Notes: a model not told the origin generated them from the sequence alone. 64,000 nucleotides of DNA from Hyaloscypha bicolor E (GCF_002865645.1 NW_020194638.1:1543974-1607973), one strand, 5' to 3'. Positions 12,050 to 24,537 are shown, numbered from the stretch's first letter. Numbers and translations are program-made.

Positions 12050-12673
12050 GGAAATAGGAGGGTTTGGGATGGGATGGGTTCTCTTCGGATTCAAAATGCT
12101 CTGGAAGTATTGTTTATAGGGTAGGGTCACGGCATTTTGCTGGTTTTGAGACGGTCCCATCAAATGTCGGCAAGATTGTTTATGGTTGCATGATAGAGTA
12201 GATAGGATGATACCAATTTTATTTGACTGATGACCTTGATTCACCAGCAGTGAGGACTTTTCCATTTGGAAAGTTTAAAGTGGCTTTATCTCATTGATTA
12301 CTTGTTCGATGAACATTCAATACATTGAAATGCGAGCTCAGCGAAGTTTAAAGTCCCAGCCACTACAAAAGTTGATGGAGTGGTATATCCTGTCCCCTGA
12401 CAGAACATCAAAGCACGCCTGTACTGGGGGATCTCTAGCTCTACAACATCATGAAAAGAAAGCCCAAATACACACCCGATCTAAGGCATCCATGCTCAGG
12501 TCCTCGTGCACCTGCCGAAAGTGATGTTAGGTCAGGTAGAAGCCGAGAATATGCAAAGGTCGCTGATCTGACAGACCAAAGTTTTGATAAGCCGAGTTGA
12601 GTGCTTGCTAGAGGCTCGCAAGTTCAAAAAGACTCCCTGAAACTTTTGGATACTCCAGAGGCGGCCCTTGGAC
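12050..12673. other. Convergent 3' flanks
   Basis: About 620 bp between the converging 851-aa and 242-aa genes. It probably holds both 3' UTRs. I see nothing else that I can support. Confidence 0.35.
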
Positions 12674-13490
12674 TCACTGCCGAAGGTTGGATGGCTTTCT
12701 CTTGTCGTAGTTATCGAAGTAGTTCCATTGCCTGGGGCCAAGAGGCGTCTGGTTTGCATGTGTTGGTGCTCCACTAGACTTCTCGTCCTTCGTCTTCGCT
12801 CTCTTCGCACTATTGCCTTGGCCACTATCTTCTTCGACCCATCTGCCTCTCCGACTGTCGTTGAGCTGCGATAGTATTGGTTCCTCTGGGGGGGTTGATG
12901 CTCGAGGGGCTGTTCTGTCTGTCATACTCATTCTCTTTACCCCATTGCTAAATCCACCATCTTCTTCCAGCTTAATCGGCGCTCTACTGGATTCAGCACG
13001 CTGATTTCGTCCTTTGGAATCACCGGCTCGCTTTTCGAGATCCTCTTCACTGTAGACCGGAGCGCCGGCGTCGAATTTCATCTGAGCAAGGTACTTGGCT
13101 GTCAGACTGACCTTCATCGAACTCATGAGCTCTTGCTTCATTCCGTAACTCAGGCAAGAGATTTGGTTGATCATGGAGTTGATGGGGAGGGTGAAGTTCG
13201 TCCAGGATGGTTTGCCCTTCAGAGGATCTCCGAGGGGACGGATTGCCCACTTGAGTTCGGAAAATGTACCGGGTGATGATTGCTCGAGGTAGCAATATAC
13301 TGGAATGGACATGTCTTCCCAGTGCTGGCCGATATGTAGACGTGGATACCTAGGAGCAAGCGTGTCAGTACACTATAAACGCCGGTTGACAAGTAGGACG
13401 CGGAAGTGAAGTGGAATCGAAGCGAACGAAAACCAACCATTCTGCCTCTGAAGGACGCCAAGTCTTTGGATCAGGGACCTGAGACGCCAT
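12674..13490 (-). CDS. Conserved-looking fungal protein of 242 aa, function unknown
   Basis: Two exons, 13490-13438 and 13349-12674, joined across an 88-nt GT...AG intron. The protein begins MASQVPDPKTWRPSEAEWYP and has a structured N-terminal half (about residues 1-115) with HIGQHWEDMSIPVYCYLEQ and WTNFTLPINSMINQISCLSYG. The second half is basic and disordered, with an acidic-to-basic switch, KRMSMTDRTAPRAS, a possible nuclear localisation stretch SAKRAKTKDEKS, and the end YDKRKPSNLRQ. I do not recognise the family. The composition (ordered head, charged nuclear-type tail) hints at a nuclear protein, but this is inference only. No paralogue or partner is evident nearby. Confidence 0.75.
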
Positions 13491-14800
13491 TTTGGCTACT
13501 GAGTGGCGATCATTTGAGACGTAATAGGTATGGATGGGTTGCTCGCTGAAAGACGAGAAGGTTTGCGACTCGATAAAGGTCTTAGTGGTCTGTCGCTGAA
13601 GAGTGCAATGAAGGTGAACCCGAGATGGACGACCGGCCGATTGAAGTCCGGTCGCCTTTAATCAACAATGTGGTCAATGCTACGGAGAGTACAAACCCAC
13701 CGAGTGAGCTCGAGGAATGATGTGAGATCTTGCTGAGCGGTCAAATGGATTTTGGATGTGGGCAATGGAGAGATCGAAGTGGACCAACTTAACTCGCCAA
13801 AGGGAAAGAGAGAATCACGTGGAGAAGATTGAAAGTTAGCTTGAATTTCAGAGCAGTGAATGTCGAAATCCAAAAAAGACAGTTGTGCAGTCACTTCATC
13901 CGAATTTTAGTCCCATCCCTCTTCTGTCTTGCACTTCAGGGTTGAGCCGCTCTCGGGACAACCACCAGTGGGCCTATTTTAGCGAGAATCCTCACCAAAA
14001 ATCGATAAAAGTCACTTACTTTAACAAATTATAGAATTGCAACGCAGTGTTGTATAAATCTAGTTCTTTAGATATAGATATATATTGTTCTACTTGTTAG
14101 TTTATTTGTATTGAATTTACTTGAATTTCTAATCGTCTTATAAGTAGAGTCTAAGGATATTTGGGAAGTAAAGTTTACTTAAGGCTTAGAGGTTCAAATT
14201 CGTCTCAGTCAAATTATTGTTAGAATATAGTCATCACATAATTGTTAATTTAAGAGTATTTTATAAAAAGGTTGTGTATTTGTAATTTCCTCAAGATGGT
14301 GACTTTTGGTCGTGGACATGGTCAGTGCGACACGAATTCAGACACCCACTGGTGAACCAAGACAATCAACCCAGCAAATACTTCACATGATCTGAACACT
14401 CGAATAGTGCTGAGTTTGGAAGGTTCTGAGGCATTCCTGAACGTTTAAAGACCCAACTTTGTGTTCAACCATTTGAAAAGGATTCGCTTATTTTAACAGC
14501 TCTTCTCTGAGAACTAGTTTGAACTCCAGATTCTCAATCCTTGAATAACCGTCTCTCCTCCGTAGATATTCTCAAAGTTTTTCATAAAACGGAACTCTTG
14601 AAGAGTAAACTCACTATTCTCCTACACTAGCCTACGGAGCTTACGGCGCATATCGAGTGTCGCTTGTCGTGCAAAATTTCTCGATCCACGAGAGCTACCT
14701 CGTTGAGGTCCGATAGTTAAGGCTCGAGACTGGGTTTTATCTTTCTTGGGCTGGCTGAGAGCACCAAAGGTCTAATATTCTGTCATCTATTCGCAAAACT
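13491..14800. other. Intergenic with an AT-rich island (about 13,980-14,640)
   Basis: The first part (13,491-13,970) is ordinary promoter-like DNA for the 242-aa gene, with a CACGTG at 13816-13821. From about 13,980 to 14,640 the base composition falls sharply to AT-rich, with TATAGATATATATTG and repeated TAA/TTA triplets, and no open frame of note. This could be a decayed repeat, perhaps affected by repeat-induced point mutation. From 14,640 to 14,800 it is the 3' flank of SLH1. Confidence 0.5.
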
Positions 14801-17800
14801 TTACCCAGCCATCTTAGCAGAGCTGTCCCCAAGCTCCTTGCCATCACCGGGCTTATCCTTCTTCCCATCATCGACAATCTTCGGTGCATCGGGAATCTCC
14901 ACCCCCTTGATCTTATACACCATCCCCAGATATCCATCACTGACAACCAAAACATCAACCTTTCTGCCATCCTTCAGCGTGCCATCTTCCTCTATCGGCA
15001 ACTTAATCACAGCCCTAGCGCTGACTCTCCCACCTTGGTTTCTGTTCTGACCTTTCGAAGAATCACCAGTATTCCACCCAAGTCTCTTGATCGCCACGAT
15101 CTCATCCTTGTCCTCCACGCATAGCACCACAAACCATCCTTCCGTCTGCGATTTTGGAAATCGGGGAGCATACATTTTGCCATCCCTGTCCGCTAGCTGG
15201 TTCTGACGATTCAGAAGGACTGTCAGCGACAAGGCGGTAATGTCTCGAACATCAATTTTCAGATTCGGGATGCTGTCTGCAGCTTTCTTAAAGCGGGAGA
15301 GGATTGCTGGCGGAAGACTGAGCGCAGAGATTGTGCGCTGGTATGCAGCATCCGACTGAGCGGAGAATTCTTGGAGGGTGGCAGGCAGTTCCTTAATTGA
15401 CGGTCGAGTTGCCGGCACTCCAGGTAAGATCCCCAGGGGATAATCGGATGGCCAGCAAGCGCTTTTGATGCACTGTAATAGAGTGATCATTTGCATGCAG
15501 CTTGAGAGATACCCTATCTCGGTCAAGACATCAATACTGGCTTGGATGACACGAATTGCTTGGTCGAGAACACTGGTCTGATCACCAACATAGTCGGTGA
15601 TCGGAAGGTCGATGCGTGACATATGGGCTTGGAGAAGGAGGAATGCTTTGACATGCGGATCCCACATTGGTAGGCCGTCAAAATGAGATGCCGGGATTGG
15701 CAAATTCTTTGAAAGCTCGGCGTTGATGAGATCTTCGTTATGGCGAACGGGGAGTTCGTCGTATTCTGTTGCGCTAGACATCCATGAGAGCACATCGTCG
15801 AACGATGCATTACGCTTGGCGTGCTTGACTAGATGCCGAATCGTGCGGTGGGAAAGATAATAGTAGCTCATAATCTTTCCAAGCGGTGTGGAGTAAACAT
15901 CGCCATTTGGGTGCATTTCGAGACACTTAGACTCCTCAAGCTCGCCCAGGGATTTATCTACCATAGATATCATGTAGTTGTTTGCTAACTGTTGAGCAAC
16001 GATCGTGTTATGTTCTTCGGCTGAGATCTCTAGGCCATAGTAAGAGGGATTCTTGTGCAGGCGGCGGAAGAAGAATGTCCAGGTTAGATAATCTAGAGCA
16101 TCTTGCTTCGTCGCAATGGTTTCAGCTGAGACTTCGGCACCTAAATGGTTGTCCAGAACATTATGCAGGGACGACTCGACGGGGAATCCTGTATGAAGGA
16201 AGTGCTTGTAGAAAGCTTTTTTTGAGTCTTGAGTGAAGATGCGAGCAATTCCCGAGGTGTCGAATTGTGGGCGCCCCGCACGACCAAGCATTTGCAGCAC
16301 ATCTGTGAGGTCCATGTCTTTGTATCCTTCGATCTTAGCGTCGAAGAACTGAGTTCCCTTCACTACGACCAGATGGGCTGGAAGATTGACACCCCATGCT
16401 AGAGTACTCGTCGCAACGAGGATCTGGATCTTGTTGTTTGCGAACAACTCTTCAGCAAGAGAGCGATCCGACTCGATGAGACCGGCGTGATGGAGTCCAA
16501 TACCGAAGCTCAGTGCCTCTTTCAAGGCATCATCCTTCACTCGGGTAAGGTTCAATTGCAGGTCTTCTTCGGACGTCTTCACGAATCGACGCGGATTTTC
16601 CTCCATGCCACAGAAATTGATTAAGTCTTTGGCTGTCAGGCGGGTTTGTCTGCGAGAGGCAACAAATACGATGACGGGCTTCTCTGGACTATGAGACTTG
16701 ATCGCAAGGAAGGTTGGTCGATTCATCGACTGCATCAATGGACAGAACCCACGGACCTCTGGAAAGCCGTCAATGAAGGTCTCAAGAGGTACTGGACGAA
16801 CACTGTGACGGAAGTTGAACAGTCCCTCCTTGACTCCAAGCCAGTTGCCCAAGTCCATAGCGTTGGCACACGCTGTCGACATGCCCATGAGTCTAACCGA
16901 ATTCTTGGACTGCGCGGCAATATAATTCATACGCGAGACAATGATTTCCAGAATCGGTCCTCTGTCTCCGCCTAGCAGGTGGATCTCATCGATGATTACC
17001 AAGCTCACCTGTCTCACATATCCTCTGGTCTGCCACGAACGCGATATACCATCCCACTTCTCGGGAGTAGTGATGATAATATCAGCGTCCCGGATTGTGC
17101 GAGTATCGGGCGTATTATCACCGGTCAATTCAACAAGTTTCAGTCCCATTTGTTGAGTAAGTCGAGCACCCCAATCTTTGACACGCTCACGGACAAGAGC
17201 CTTCATTGGTGCAATGTAGACCACTTTTGATCCTGGATTTTCGCGGAAAGCCCACCACATGGCGAGCTCGCATGCAATAGTCTTTCCAGATCCTGTGGGT
17301 GAGCCAAGAAGGACGTTTGCAGATGTATGGTACAAACAATGAAATATTTGAGTCTGCATAGGATTGAAATATTGGAACCGTTTACCATAAATTTCTTCCA
17401 GTGCGGGATTCTTCAGAGCAGTGATCGGTAGCGGCTGAAGGTTCAAGAGGTCGGTATAGACACTCTCTGTGTCTGGTCTGATCAAGTGCTGGAAAGATAT
17501 CGCGTGGACTGTCTCAGCCCCCAGCCATCGATCCGAAACTGCCCTGACATAGATCTGAGTAGGCAGGGGATCCGAGAGTGGAATTGTAAAGTTCAGCTCG
17601 TGATCGTCGTACAACTTCCTACGATTCAGGATGAAAAATTCGTGGTGGTATATCTCCGAAGTCTCTGAATTTTCAACCCAGATCCAGTAACTCTCAGATG
17701 ATCCGTGGTATTTGTCGTTCCAGCGAAACTCGGGAGTCAAATACAGTTTGATTCTCAGAACGTCCCTGTTCAGAGGGGCGATCTCAGACTCTACGCTGAG

Positions 17801-20800
17801 AGTGGGGAAGTTGTCCAGAATCTTAGAAATTGTCTTGCCAGCGGCGTGATTGTGGACCATAGAGCCGATCTCGGCCGGCTCCATATCTCTCAAGGTCTCG
17901 ATTGAGACTGCATCCTTCGAATCGAGTTGATTTAGGACGGGCTTTGGCAAATCGAATTGATGCAAAGGATGTTGGAAAGCCCAGATCCTCTTTTCAATAG
18001 ATTTGCAGAGCGAAATAAGGACTAGACATTGGTGGCCCCATCGACGATTCAGAGCGATCATGAACAGTGCTCGGCAAATTCTGGCAGATTGCTGGGCAAC
18101 GTAATTTGAATCGTTGGCAAGTGCAAAGTCCTCAAGATACGCGCGAGAGATGTAGGATTGTAAGAGGATGTTGGTTTTCGCCTGTGGCGTATCGTTGCCC
18201 TTTCCAACATCACAAGGAGCAGACTCCTCCCTCAGTTTTGTCAACTCTTTGGATTCGTTGTCCCTTGATTGAATGTTGTCAAATTCTCCACTCGCAGCGA
18301 TCATCGTCAACACATCAGCCTCGGTGGCTTGAGGCTTCATCAGATTGTTAAAGATCTGAATGCTGGTGTGGAGAATATAGTATTGACTTGCGATTCTACC
18401 AACGTCTTTACTTCGAAGCACTTCTGTTGCCTCGTTGAAGATGATCATTTGGCTTTTCTGAAGAGTTCTCGCAGCTTGAATTATGAGAAGACGTCGACGT
18501 TGGACTAATTCTGGATCATCACGAATCTCTGCCCAATCGATACCATAGGTCAGAGGATTTCGCTGCATTCTCACGAAAAGGTACGAGTATCCAAGCCATT
18601 CGACAGCTTCCGGGACAGAGGAGACGGTACCTAACGCAATCTCGGCATTCAGATTGTCCACAATGTGTTTCGAAAATCGAGATTCGATTGGCACCTGTGA
18701 AGTGACGGCCATCAGGTAATGGGCAAGTTTGTCTTGCGTGGTGCAGATCATCCCGATACCTGTGTCCTCGAATTGGGGTCGGCCAGCACGACCGAAGATC
18801 TGGAGCACATCCAGGATCCCAAGATCGATGAATTTACCATCTTGGGCACTATACACTTGTGTACCTGCACTAAAGTTAGCACAAATATTCCCACATTGAG
18901 GTTAGCAGGGCTTGAGAGCTGGAACCGGATATCAAGGACTCCTAGAGATGGCCTACCCTTAATGATGACTGCTGCAGCCGGTAAATTTACACCCCAAGCT
19001 AGAGTGGCGGTACAGCAAAGAATTTTCAGAACCCCATTTCCAAAGAGCTTCTCCATTAGGTTCCGGTCTGATCTGGCCATTCCAGCATGATGGATACCAA
19101 TACCCTTAGGAAGCAGCTCACGTAGTTCTCGACCTCGAGAGCTTTTCATCTCTTTTGCCGCAGCTTCGTAGAGGGGATGGCTCGTGTTCTCGAAAAGATC
19201 AGCACAGAAGTTGTCGATTGCCTTTTCGTACAACATCTTCGCAGTATTGAAAGTATCCTTTCTTGAGTGCACAAATACCATGACCTGGTGATCTTGTTCG
19301 AGCATCTCGCGGACCTTCTCGAATGCAGTTGTATCGATATTGTCCCTCGAAGCCTTAGTGCCAGGCTTGCCCTTGACACCGATAAAGTGTTGCTCAAGCG
19401 GTACAGGTCTGAAGCTTGCGTCAAAATAGAATAACCCGGCAGATCTGTTTACTTGGAGAAAGTCGGCAACATCTATATAATTTGGAAGGGTAGCTGAAAG
19501 TCCAACAATGCGAATAAGAGATTGAGTGCTCTCAACTTGGCGTTCCGTTCGAGCGACCAACGACTCGAGAACAGATCCACGATCATCATGAAGCATGTGA
19601 ACTTCATCAATAATCAGTAGTCGAACTTTCTGAACGAGTTCAGTATCGCCTGTTCCTTTTCGAGTAACAACATCCCATTTTTCGGGAGTCGTCACAATGA
19701 TCTGAGTCTGGACGATCTCCTTCTTCGTAAGGTGCATATCTCCAGTCAATTCTCGCGCTTGGATACCCAACCAGGCAAGACGGCTGCCGAGTTTCTGGGT
19801 GATCTCTGCAGCCAAAGCCTTCATTGGAGCAACATAGACTATTTTGAAGTCGTCGAGGTTAACCACGAAGTCTGATGCTTCTGGAATTTCGGCAGGATTC
19901 GGTGTAATATTTTGACGGATGGCATGCAAGATCGCGAGCATTGCCGCATCAGTCTTACCAGCACCAGTAGGTGCGCAAATCAGCATGTTCACACTGGTCT
20001 GGTATGCTACAGGGTAGACGAGACTCTGCATTCGGTTCAAAGACTTGTAGCCTTTGAACGTTCGCCTGCAAAGACCGTCCATCTCCTTGATTTGGACCAG
20101 CTTGCGGCCTTTCCCAAGCACGCCAACCTTGGCGGCTGGAATTGAATACTCTTCATATCTCTGTAGTAAATCAGAAAGACGAACATTTTCAAATATTGAA
20201 ACAAAATGATCTTACTTCGTGGTCTTTCCGCTCGCTTCCCACAGGTAATGCGTACTTCTTCCCTCTCGAATCTAGGGTGTTGCCAGCAGTAGGATGAGCC
20301 TTGTAAACATGAGGATATTGGATCTCATCTCTATTCAGAGCTGGTCCAAGTTCAGCATGCTTATGCTCATAATCTCTCTGCCTCAAAGCCTCCTCGCGCT
20401 GACGCTTCGTCTGGAGTCGCCCCAGGACTCCTTCTTTGTTCGTGTCGAGAGACCCGCGTTTTATGATCTCCTTCCGATGAGAAATGAGTTCGATTACAAA
20501 GTCCAAATCACCAAAACCAACGATATCAGTGAGCGTGGACTGCAGCTCCTCTTCCACGCTATCCGAGGCCAAGAGCGCCATGATCTGCTCGTGAAGATCC
20601 TCTCCAGAGAGACCCTGCTTCTTTGCTGCAAAGCCAATACATTTGATCTTTAACCACTGAGGGCCGTATCCTTGCGTTGGTTCTTCTGGGACAATATCCT
20701 CGTTGAGATCACTGCTGTAAAGGGCTTCATTGTCGTCGGTGATGAAGTCCCACACATCATCCCCGCTGTTCCCAGAAGTAAAATCGTCGTCGTCATCAAA

Positions 20801-20935
20801 GGGTATATCAGATCCGTAAGCTGCCATCTCTCTATTTTCACTTTGGGGTAATTTCAGATCTGCTAGGGCAGCCCTCATTGCTGCAAGTTGCGTTTGCCAT
20901 TCTGCTTCGGCGGTGGCCAAAGCTGCGGGAGACAT
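14801..20935 (-). CDS. SLH1: Slh1/ASCC3-type RNA helicase of the ribosome quality control trigger complex
   Basis: A large Ski2-like helicase with two complete cassettes, as in Slh1, ASCC3 and Brr2. In yeast, Slh1 splits collided ribosomes as the motor of the RQT complex. Exons: 20935-20216, 20160-18957 and 18864-14801, giving 1,995 aa (yeast Slh1 is about 1,970). Cassette 1 has Walker A APTGAGKT (about residue 304), a DEVH box and GLSATLPNY; cassette 2 has GSPTGSGKT (about 1,170) and a DEIH box followed by [14 protein letters not shown]. Each cassette is followed by a Sec63-like region. The acidic N-terminus ([12 protein letters not shown]) and total length favour Slh1 over the spliceosomal paralogue Brr2. 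The start at 20935 ([13 protein letters not shown]) is chosen; an in-frame ATG at 20971 would add 12 residues. The two introns are 55 and 92 nt, both GT...AG. Confidence 0.92.
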
Positions 20936-20971
20936 TTTCGTTGATGTTGGGAGTGATTTGCTTCGATACAA

Positions 20972-21487
20972 ACGAATTTCGACGACCGCGGCCCCTATCC
21001 AGATCTTCCCTCCGCCAAAAATCTACCGCTTCACTTTGCTGATCAGGAAGAGGTTGACTCGTTGAGTATGAGTCAAGACGTCGTTGATGAAGTTCGTTTG
21101 AGGCTAGCGCACTTGCAGGGGTTAACATCCTCACGGTGGGCGAAAAGCGGCACTCATTTTCAATGTCCCAAGTCCAGTTGGGGTAAATACGTTCCTTGGA
21201 TGTTCCCTCGAATTACGATACATTCAAAAAGTCTCCCCTTTAAAATCTTAGGAGTTCTACACTATTCAAGTCCTACGGAAAGGACAAGGTTGAGAGCAGT
21301 TCGGCCGGACAGAAGCAATCTCGAATTATCATTATATTATTGCCAGACTGACTGACTGACTACTGAGTAACATTTATGCCTCGCGCCCTTTAAAACGCCG
21401 AACCCATGCTTGGTATCTTACAACGATCTCATCGCCATAAAAGGCAACTATAACTATGTACACTAAAATCTCTTTCAAACATCCACT
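20972..21487. other. SLH1 upstream region and ERG1 3' flank
   Basis: About 516 bp between two minus-strand genes. It should contain the SLH1 promoter and the ERG1 3' UTR. A short repeat of ACTG (about 21345-21362) is present. No coding evidence. Confidence 0.35.
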
Positions 21488-22981
21488 TCAACTCCGCATC
21501 TCGCTAAAGATGAAGGGGAAAATCACCACACAGGCCTTCCAGAAAACAAGAAGACTCTGCTCAATCGCCACTGGGAATTTCCACAGTCCCAGAAGACCAC
21601 CCACGGTATCTGAAATTACTATCCATATTGACAGGAAGGCGACGGCGAAGAAGTGGTAAAATAGGATAAAGGGCTGTCTAATGATGCCGGCGAGAAGACC
21701 GACCGGGCCGTCGATGCAGTTGCCACCTTTCTGGAAATATTCGAAGCATCCTTTTTGTAGAGATTTGAGCTGGCGATCGTTGGCGGCGAACAGGCTATAC
21801 AGCGCCATTGCGAGGATGTTGATGATGGATGACAGGCGCTTGCGCTTCCAGTGGAACTCTTTCATTGCCTTCTGAATAGCTGCCGTATCGCCGAGATTTG
21901 GAATTCGCTCGGGAGCTAATAATCTTGAGAGCAAGACAACATCGTTGAATGCAACAGTCATTCCACCACCAGTCAAGGGGTGACGCATGTTCATTGCATC
22001 CCCGAGAATCACTATTCCCTTCTCCAGTTGCGTGGTGGGTGGAAGGAAGCTGTTGGGCATACTTCGAGGGATTTTGCCATCCTCAAGAGCCTTCTCGAAG
22101 CAGGGCTGTACTTGCTTGGGCAGTGAAGGAAGAATAACATTTCTCATGTGGCCTCGCACGCCTCCAACCTCGACAGAAGCGGTTGGGCAGTGCTCAGGAA
22201 CATCGATCAGCGCACGCGTTTCGTGAGTACCGATTTGGTAGAGCAGAACGGGTGCTGCATCGCCGAGTACGACAGTCCCATGATTTGGAGAAGGTAGAGG
22301 GCAATCGATCAGTTCAAGCGCGTAGAATTTGCTCTTGACAATTGGCGATTTGCCAATGTACTGCTTCCGGAACTTCGATGCGTACCCATCGGCGACGATG
22401 GTGAGCTGTCCGAAATAGAAGTCATCCTCCTTCTCTCCCGTTGCCGGGTTCAACGTCCTCGAGACAACGCCAAGGACTTGTGGGTTGTGTGTGCTAGTAA
22501 CTGTGTCCGTGACCTCAGTTTCGACAATAGTTATATTCGGTTGACTTGCGCAAGCTTTTCGTAGTTGAGTGATGAATCGACCATGGTGGAAAGCCCTTCC
22601 TTCTGGTCTGCCTCCCTTCTCGTTCGTATATTCCTGCGTGTCGCCATTCGCTGCACCAGCATTCATAGGATATGGAATCTCAACTCCCTGCCCATAGTAT
22701 ATCACCTCGTATCCCTTGACGGTAATTGAGTCAATGCCTTCGAGACAATGTGCAAGACCAAGCTTCTCCAGAGCAGAAACACCACCGGGTTGCAATAACT
22801 CTCCTACTATACGATCCGGTTCCTTCAACCACCGCTCAAGGAGAAGCACACTTCGACCTTGCTTCGCGAGCGCGAACGCAGCAGCGCAACCAAATATGCC
22901 CGCACCAACAACTACCACATCTGCTTCATGATTCAGCCGTCGCCGCTGCTCGTTCGATGCCTGCAATACACTGTCGGACAT
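21488..22981 (-). CDS. ERG1: Squalene monooxygenase (squalene epoxidase)
   Basis: Erg1 is an FAD-dependent ER and lipid-droplet enzyme that converts squalene to 2,3-oxidosqualene. It is the first oxygen-requiring step of ergosterol synthesis and the target of allylamine antifungals. Single exon, 497 aa, in line with fungal homologues. Visible motifs: the Rossmann dinucleotide fold VVVVGAGIFGCAAAFALAKQ at residues about 23-42; DRIVGELLQPGG at about 56-67; an FAD motif with TIVADGYASKFRK near 193; and the second FAD motif ILGDAMNMRHPLTGGGM near 322. The C-terminal 60 residues are hydrophobic (FILFYHFFAVAFLSIWIV and a final membrane segment), as expected for a monotopic membrane enzyme. ERG25 is transcribed away from the same 596-bp promoter. 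Confidence 0.97.
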   Translation of the reverse strand: MSDSVLQASNEQRRRLNHEADVVVVGAGIFGCAAAFALAKQGRSVLLLERWLKEPDRIVGELLQPGGVSALEKLGLAHCLEGIDSITVKGYEVIYYGQGVEIPYPMNAGAANGDTQEYTNEKGGRPEGRAFHHGRFITQLRKACASQPNITIVETEVTDTVTSTHNPQVLGVVSRTLNPATGEKEDDFYFGQLTIVADGYASKFRKQYIGKSPIVKSKFYALELIDCPLPSPNHGTVVLGDAAPVLLYQIGTHETRALIDVPEHCPTASVEVGGVRGHMRNVILPSLPKQVQPCFEKALEDGKIPRSMPNSFLPPTTQLEKGIVILGDAMNMRHPLTGGGMTVAFNDVVLLSRLLAPERIPNLGDTAAIQKAMKEFHWKRKRLSSIINILAMALYSLFAANDRQLKSLQKGCFEYFQKGGNCIDGPVGLLAGIIRQPFILFYHFFAVAFLSIWIVISDTVGGLLGLWKFPVAIEQSLLVFWKACVVIFPFIFSEMRS

Positions 22982-23577
22982 CGTGGGGAGGTTATCAGGG
23001 GTAGTTGAGGGATCGAGGAGGCAACAAGTATATCTCGTAAACGTAGCGCTTAGTCGGGGTGGAATTGATCAAGTGAGTGGATTAGGAGGGAACTGGACCG
23101 GTATTTGTCGGGCTCGGGTCATGGTAAATCAGAGGAGAGGGGAATGGGTCGATGGCCATCAACTGAGGGTAAAAAAATGTTCGCAGACAATCTCGGAGCG
23201 GGGACCAGGCGATGGGCCGTTGGTACGATTCTGCCCTTGCATCGGGCCATCCACCCGCATGTGAAAAGGACGGTGAAATGCAGCCACAAGGACGAGTCCT
23301 TTAGATTTTCGTGTTCGTATTGGCAGCCGCTATTCCATCCAATTGAAAATGCGAATTGACATCCAGCATTGTTCCTGCATAGCCACAGTCCATTGCCACT
23401 GACGCGTTTGCTCACGTGATGTTCTGACCCCTGTCTTCCCCTGGCCGGCAGCGCGGTTGCCGTGTGGTGCGATCCAGTGAATGGTCAGCACCTAAAATAT
23501 TAAACGCAGTCAAATCCCCGTTTCTTCCCTCAACAACTCCTGACAACCCCATTTCTCTCTCTCGCGTGCGCTCAGCA
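22982..23577. promoter_or_regulatory. Divergent ERG1/ERG25 promoter
   Basis: This 596-bp region separates the start codons of two ergosterol genes. It contains the palindrome TCACGTGA at 23412-23419, an E-box of the kind bound by bHLH factors including SREBP-type proteins. CCAAT boxes occur in both directions (ATTGG near 23316-23320, CCAAT near 23338-23342). I did not find a textbook sterol regulatory element. Joint sterol and oxygen control is an inference from gene content. Confidence 0.55.
23413..23418. promoter_or_regulatory. CACGTG E-box in the ERG1/ERG25 promoter
   Basis: The hexamer lies in the 8-bp palindrome TCACGTGA, 160 bp upstream of the ERG25 ATG and 431 bp upstream of the ERG1 ATG. 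bHLH regulators, including SREBP family members, recognise such sites, but the true binder is unknown. Confidence 0.45.
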
Positions 23578-24537
23578 ATGTCGTTCCTGTCAAACTCCAC
23601 CTTGGCGGCGGCTCCAGATACCTATTTAGGTATCTACAATGAGCTGTCCAAATACAATGTTCACCTAAATTTGTTCGAGCGTCTTTGGGCTGTAAGTCAA
23701 TCGCCCAGACCGCCACATCGCGAATGCTAACAGACCACGCAGAGTTGGTACCAATACATGCAGAATGATGTCCTCGCGACCGGGATCTTGAGCTTCGTCA
23801 TGCATGAGGTTGTTTACTTTGGACGAAGCATTCCGTGGATCATCATCGACCGAATCCCCTATTTCAACAAGTACAAGATCCAGAACCAAAAGATCCCCAC
23901 CGTCGCTGAACAATGGCAATGCACGAAACTCGTTCTCCTCAGCCACTTCACTGTCGAGCTTCCTCAAATCTGGCTTTTCCACCCAATGGCAAAATACTGT
24001 GGCATGGACACAGGCGTCCCGTTCCCAAGTTGGCAAACAATGGCTTTCCAAATCGCGGTTTTCTTTGTCCTTGAGGATGCTTGGCATTACTGGTTACATC
24101 GCGCAATGCACTGGGGTCCTCTCTACAAGAGCGTTCACAAAATCCACCACCAATACTCTGCTCCGTTCGGACTAGCTGCCGAGTACGCATCTCCCATTGA
24201 AGTCATGGTCCTCGGGTTTGGCACTGTTATCGTCCCCATTGTTTGGGTTCTGTGTACTGGTCAACTCCACGTCCTGACAATGTATCTCTGGATTGTCTTC
24301 CGTCTCTTCCAAGCTATCGATGCTCACAGCGGTTACGAGTTCCCATGGAGCTTGCACCACTTCCTCCCGTTCTGGGCTGGTGCTGAGCATCATGACGTCC
24401 ACCACGAGCGTTTCATTGGCAACTATGCGAGCAGTTTCAGATGGTGGGATTATGTCATGGACACTGAGTCTGGACCAGAGGCTGCCAAAAAGAGACGTGA
24501 GCGGAAGCTCGCAAAGGAAGGCAAGAAGGTCCAATAG
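23578..24537 (+). CDS. ERG25: C-4 methylsterol oxidase
   Basis: Erg25 is the diiron ER enzyme that oxidises the C-4 methyl groups of 4,4-dimethylzymosterol, starting C-4 demethylation with Erg26 and Erg27. Two exons, 23578-23691 and 23743-24537, give 302 aa; the 51-nt intron has GTAAGT...CAG ends and falls in phase 0 (LFERLWA/SWYQYMQ). The three histidine clusters of the fatty acid hydroxylase superfamily are present: [15 protein letters not shown] and HHDVHHERF. At least three hydrophobic segments lie before the second cluster. The tail is basic ([16 protein letters not shown]), which may serve ER retention through lysines. Start at 23578 agrees with family N-termini. ERG1 is divergently arranged upstream. 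Confidence 0.97.

Noticed and set aside
14185..14202. tRNA T-loop-like GGTTCAAATTC
   Set aside because: No matching acceptor stem or anticodon arm around it; AT-rich chance match.
21488..24537. A full ergosterol biosynthetic gene cluster
   Set aside because: Only ERG1 and ERG25 are present; flanking genes (SLH1, pterin dehydratase) are not sterol enzymes, so it is a pair, not a cluster.
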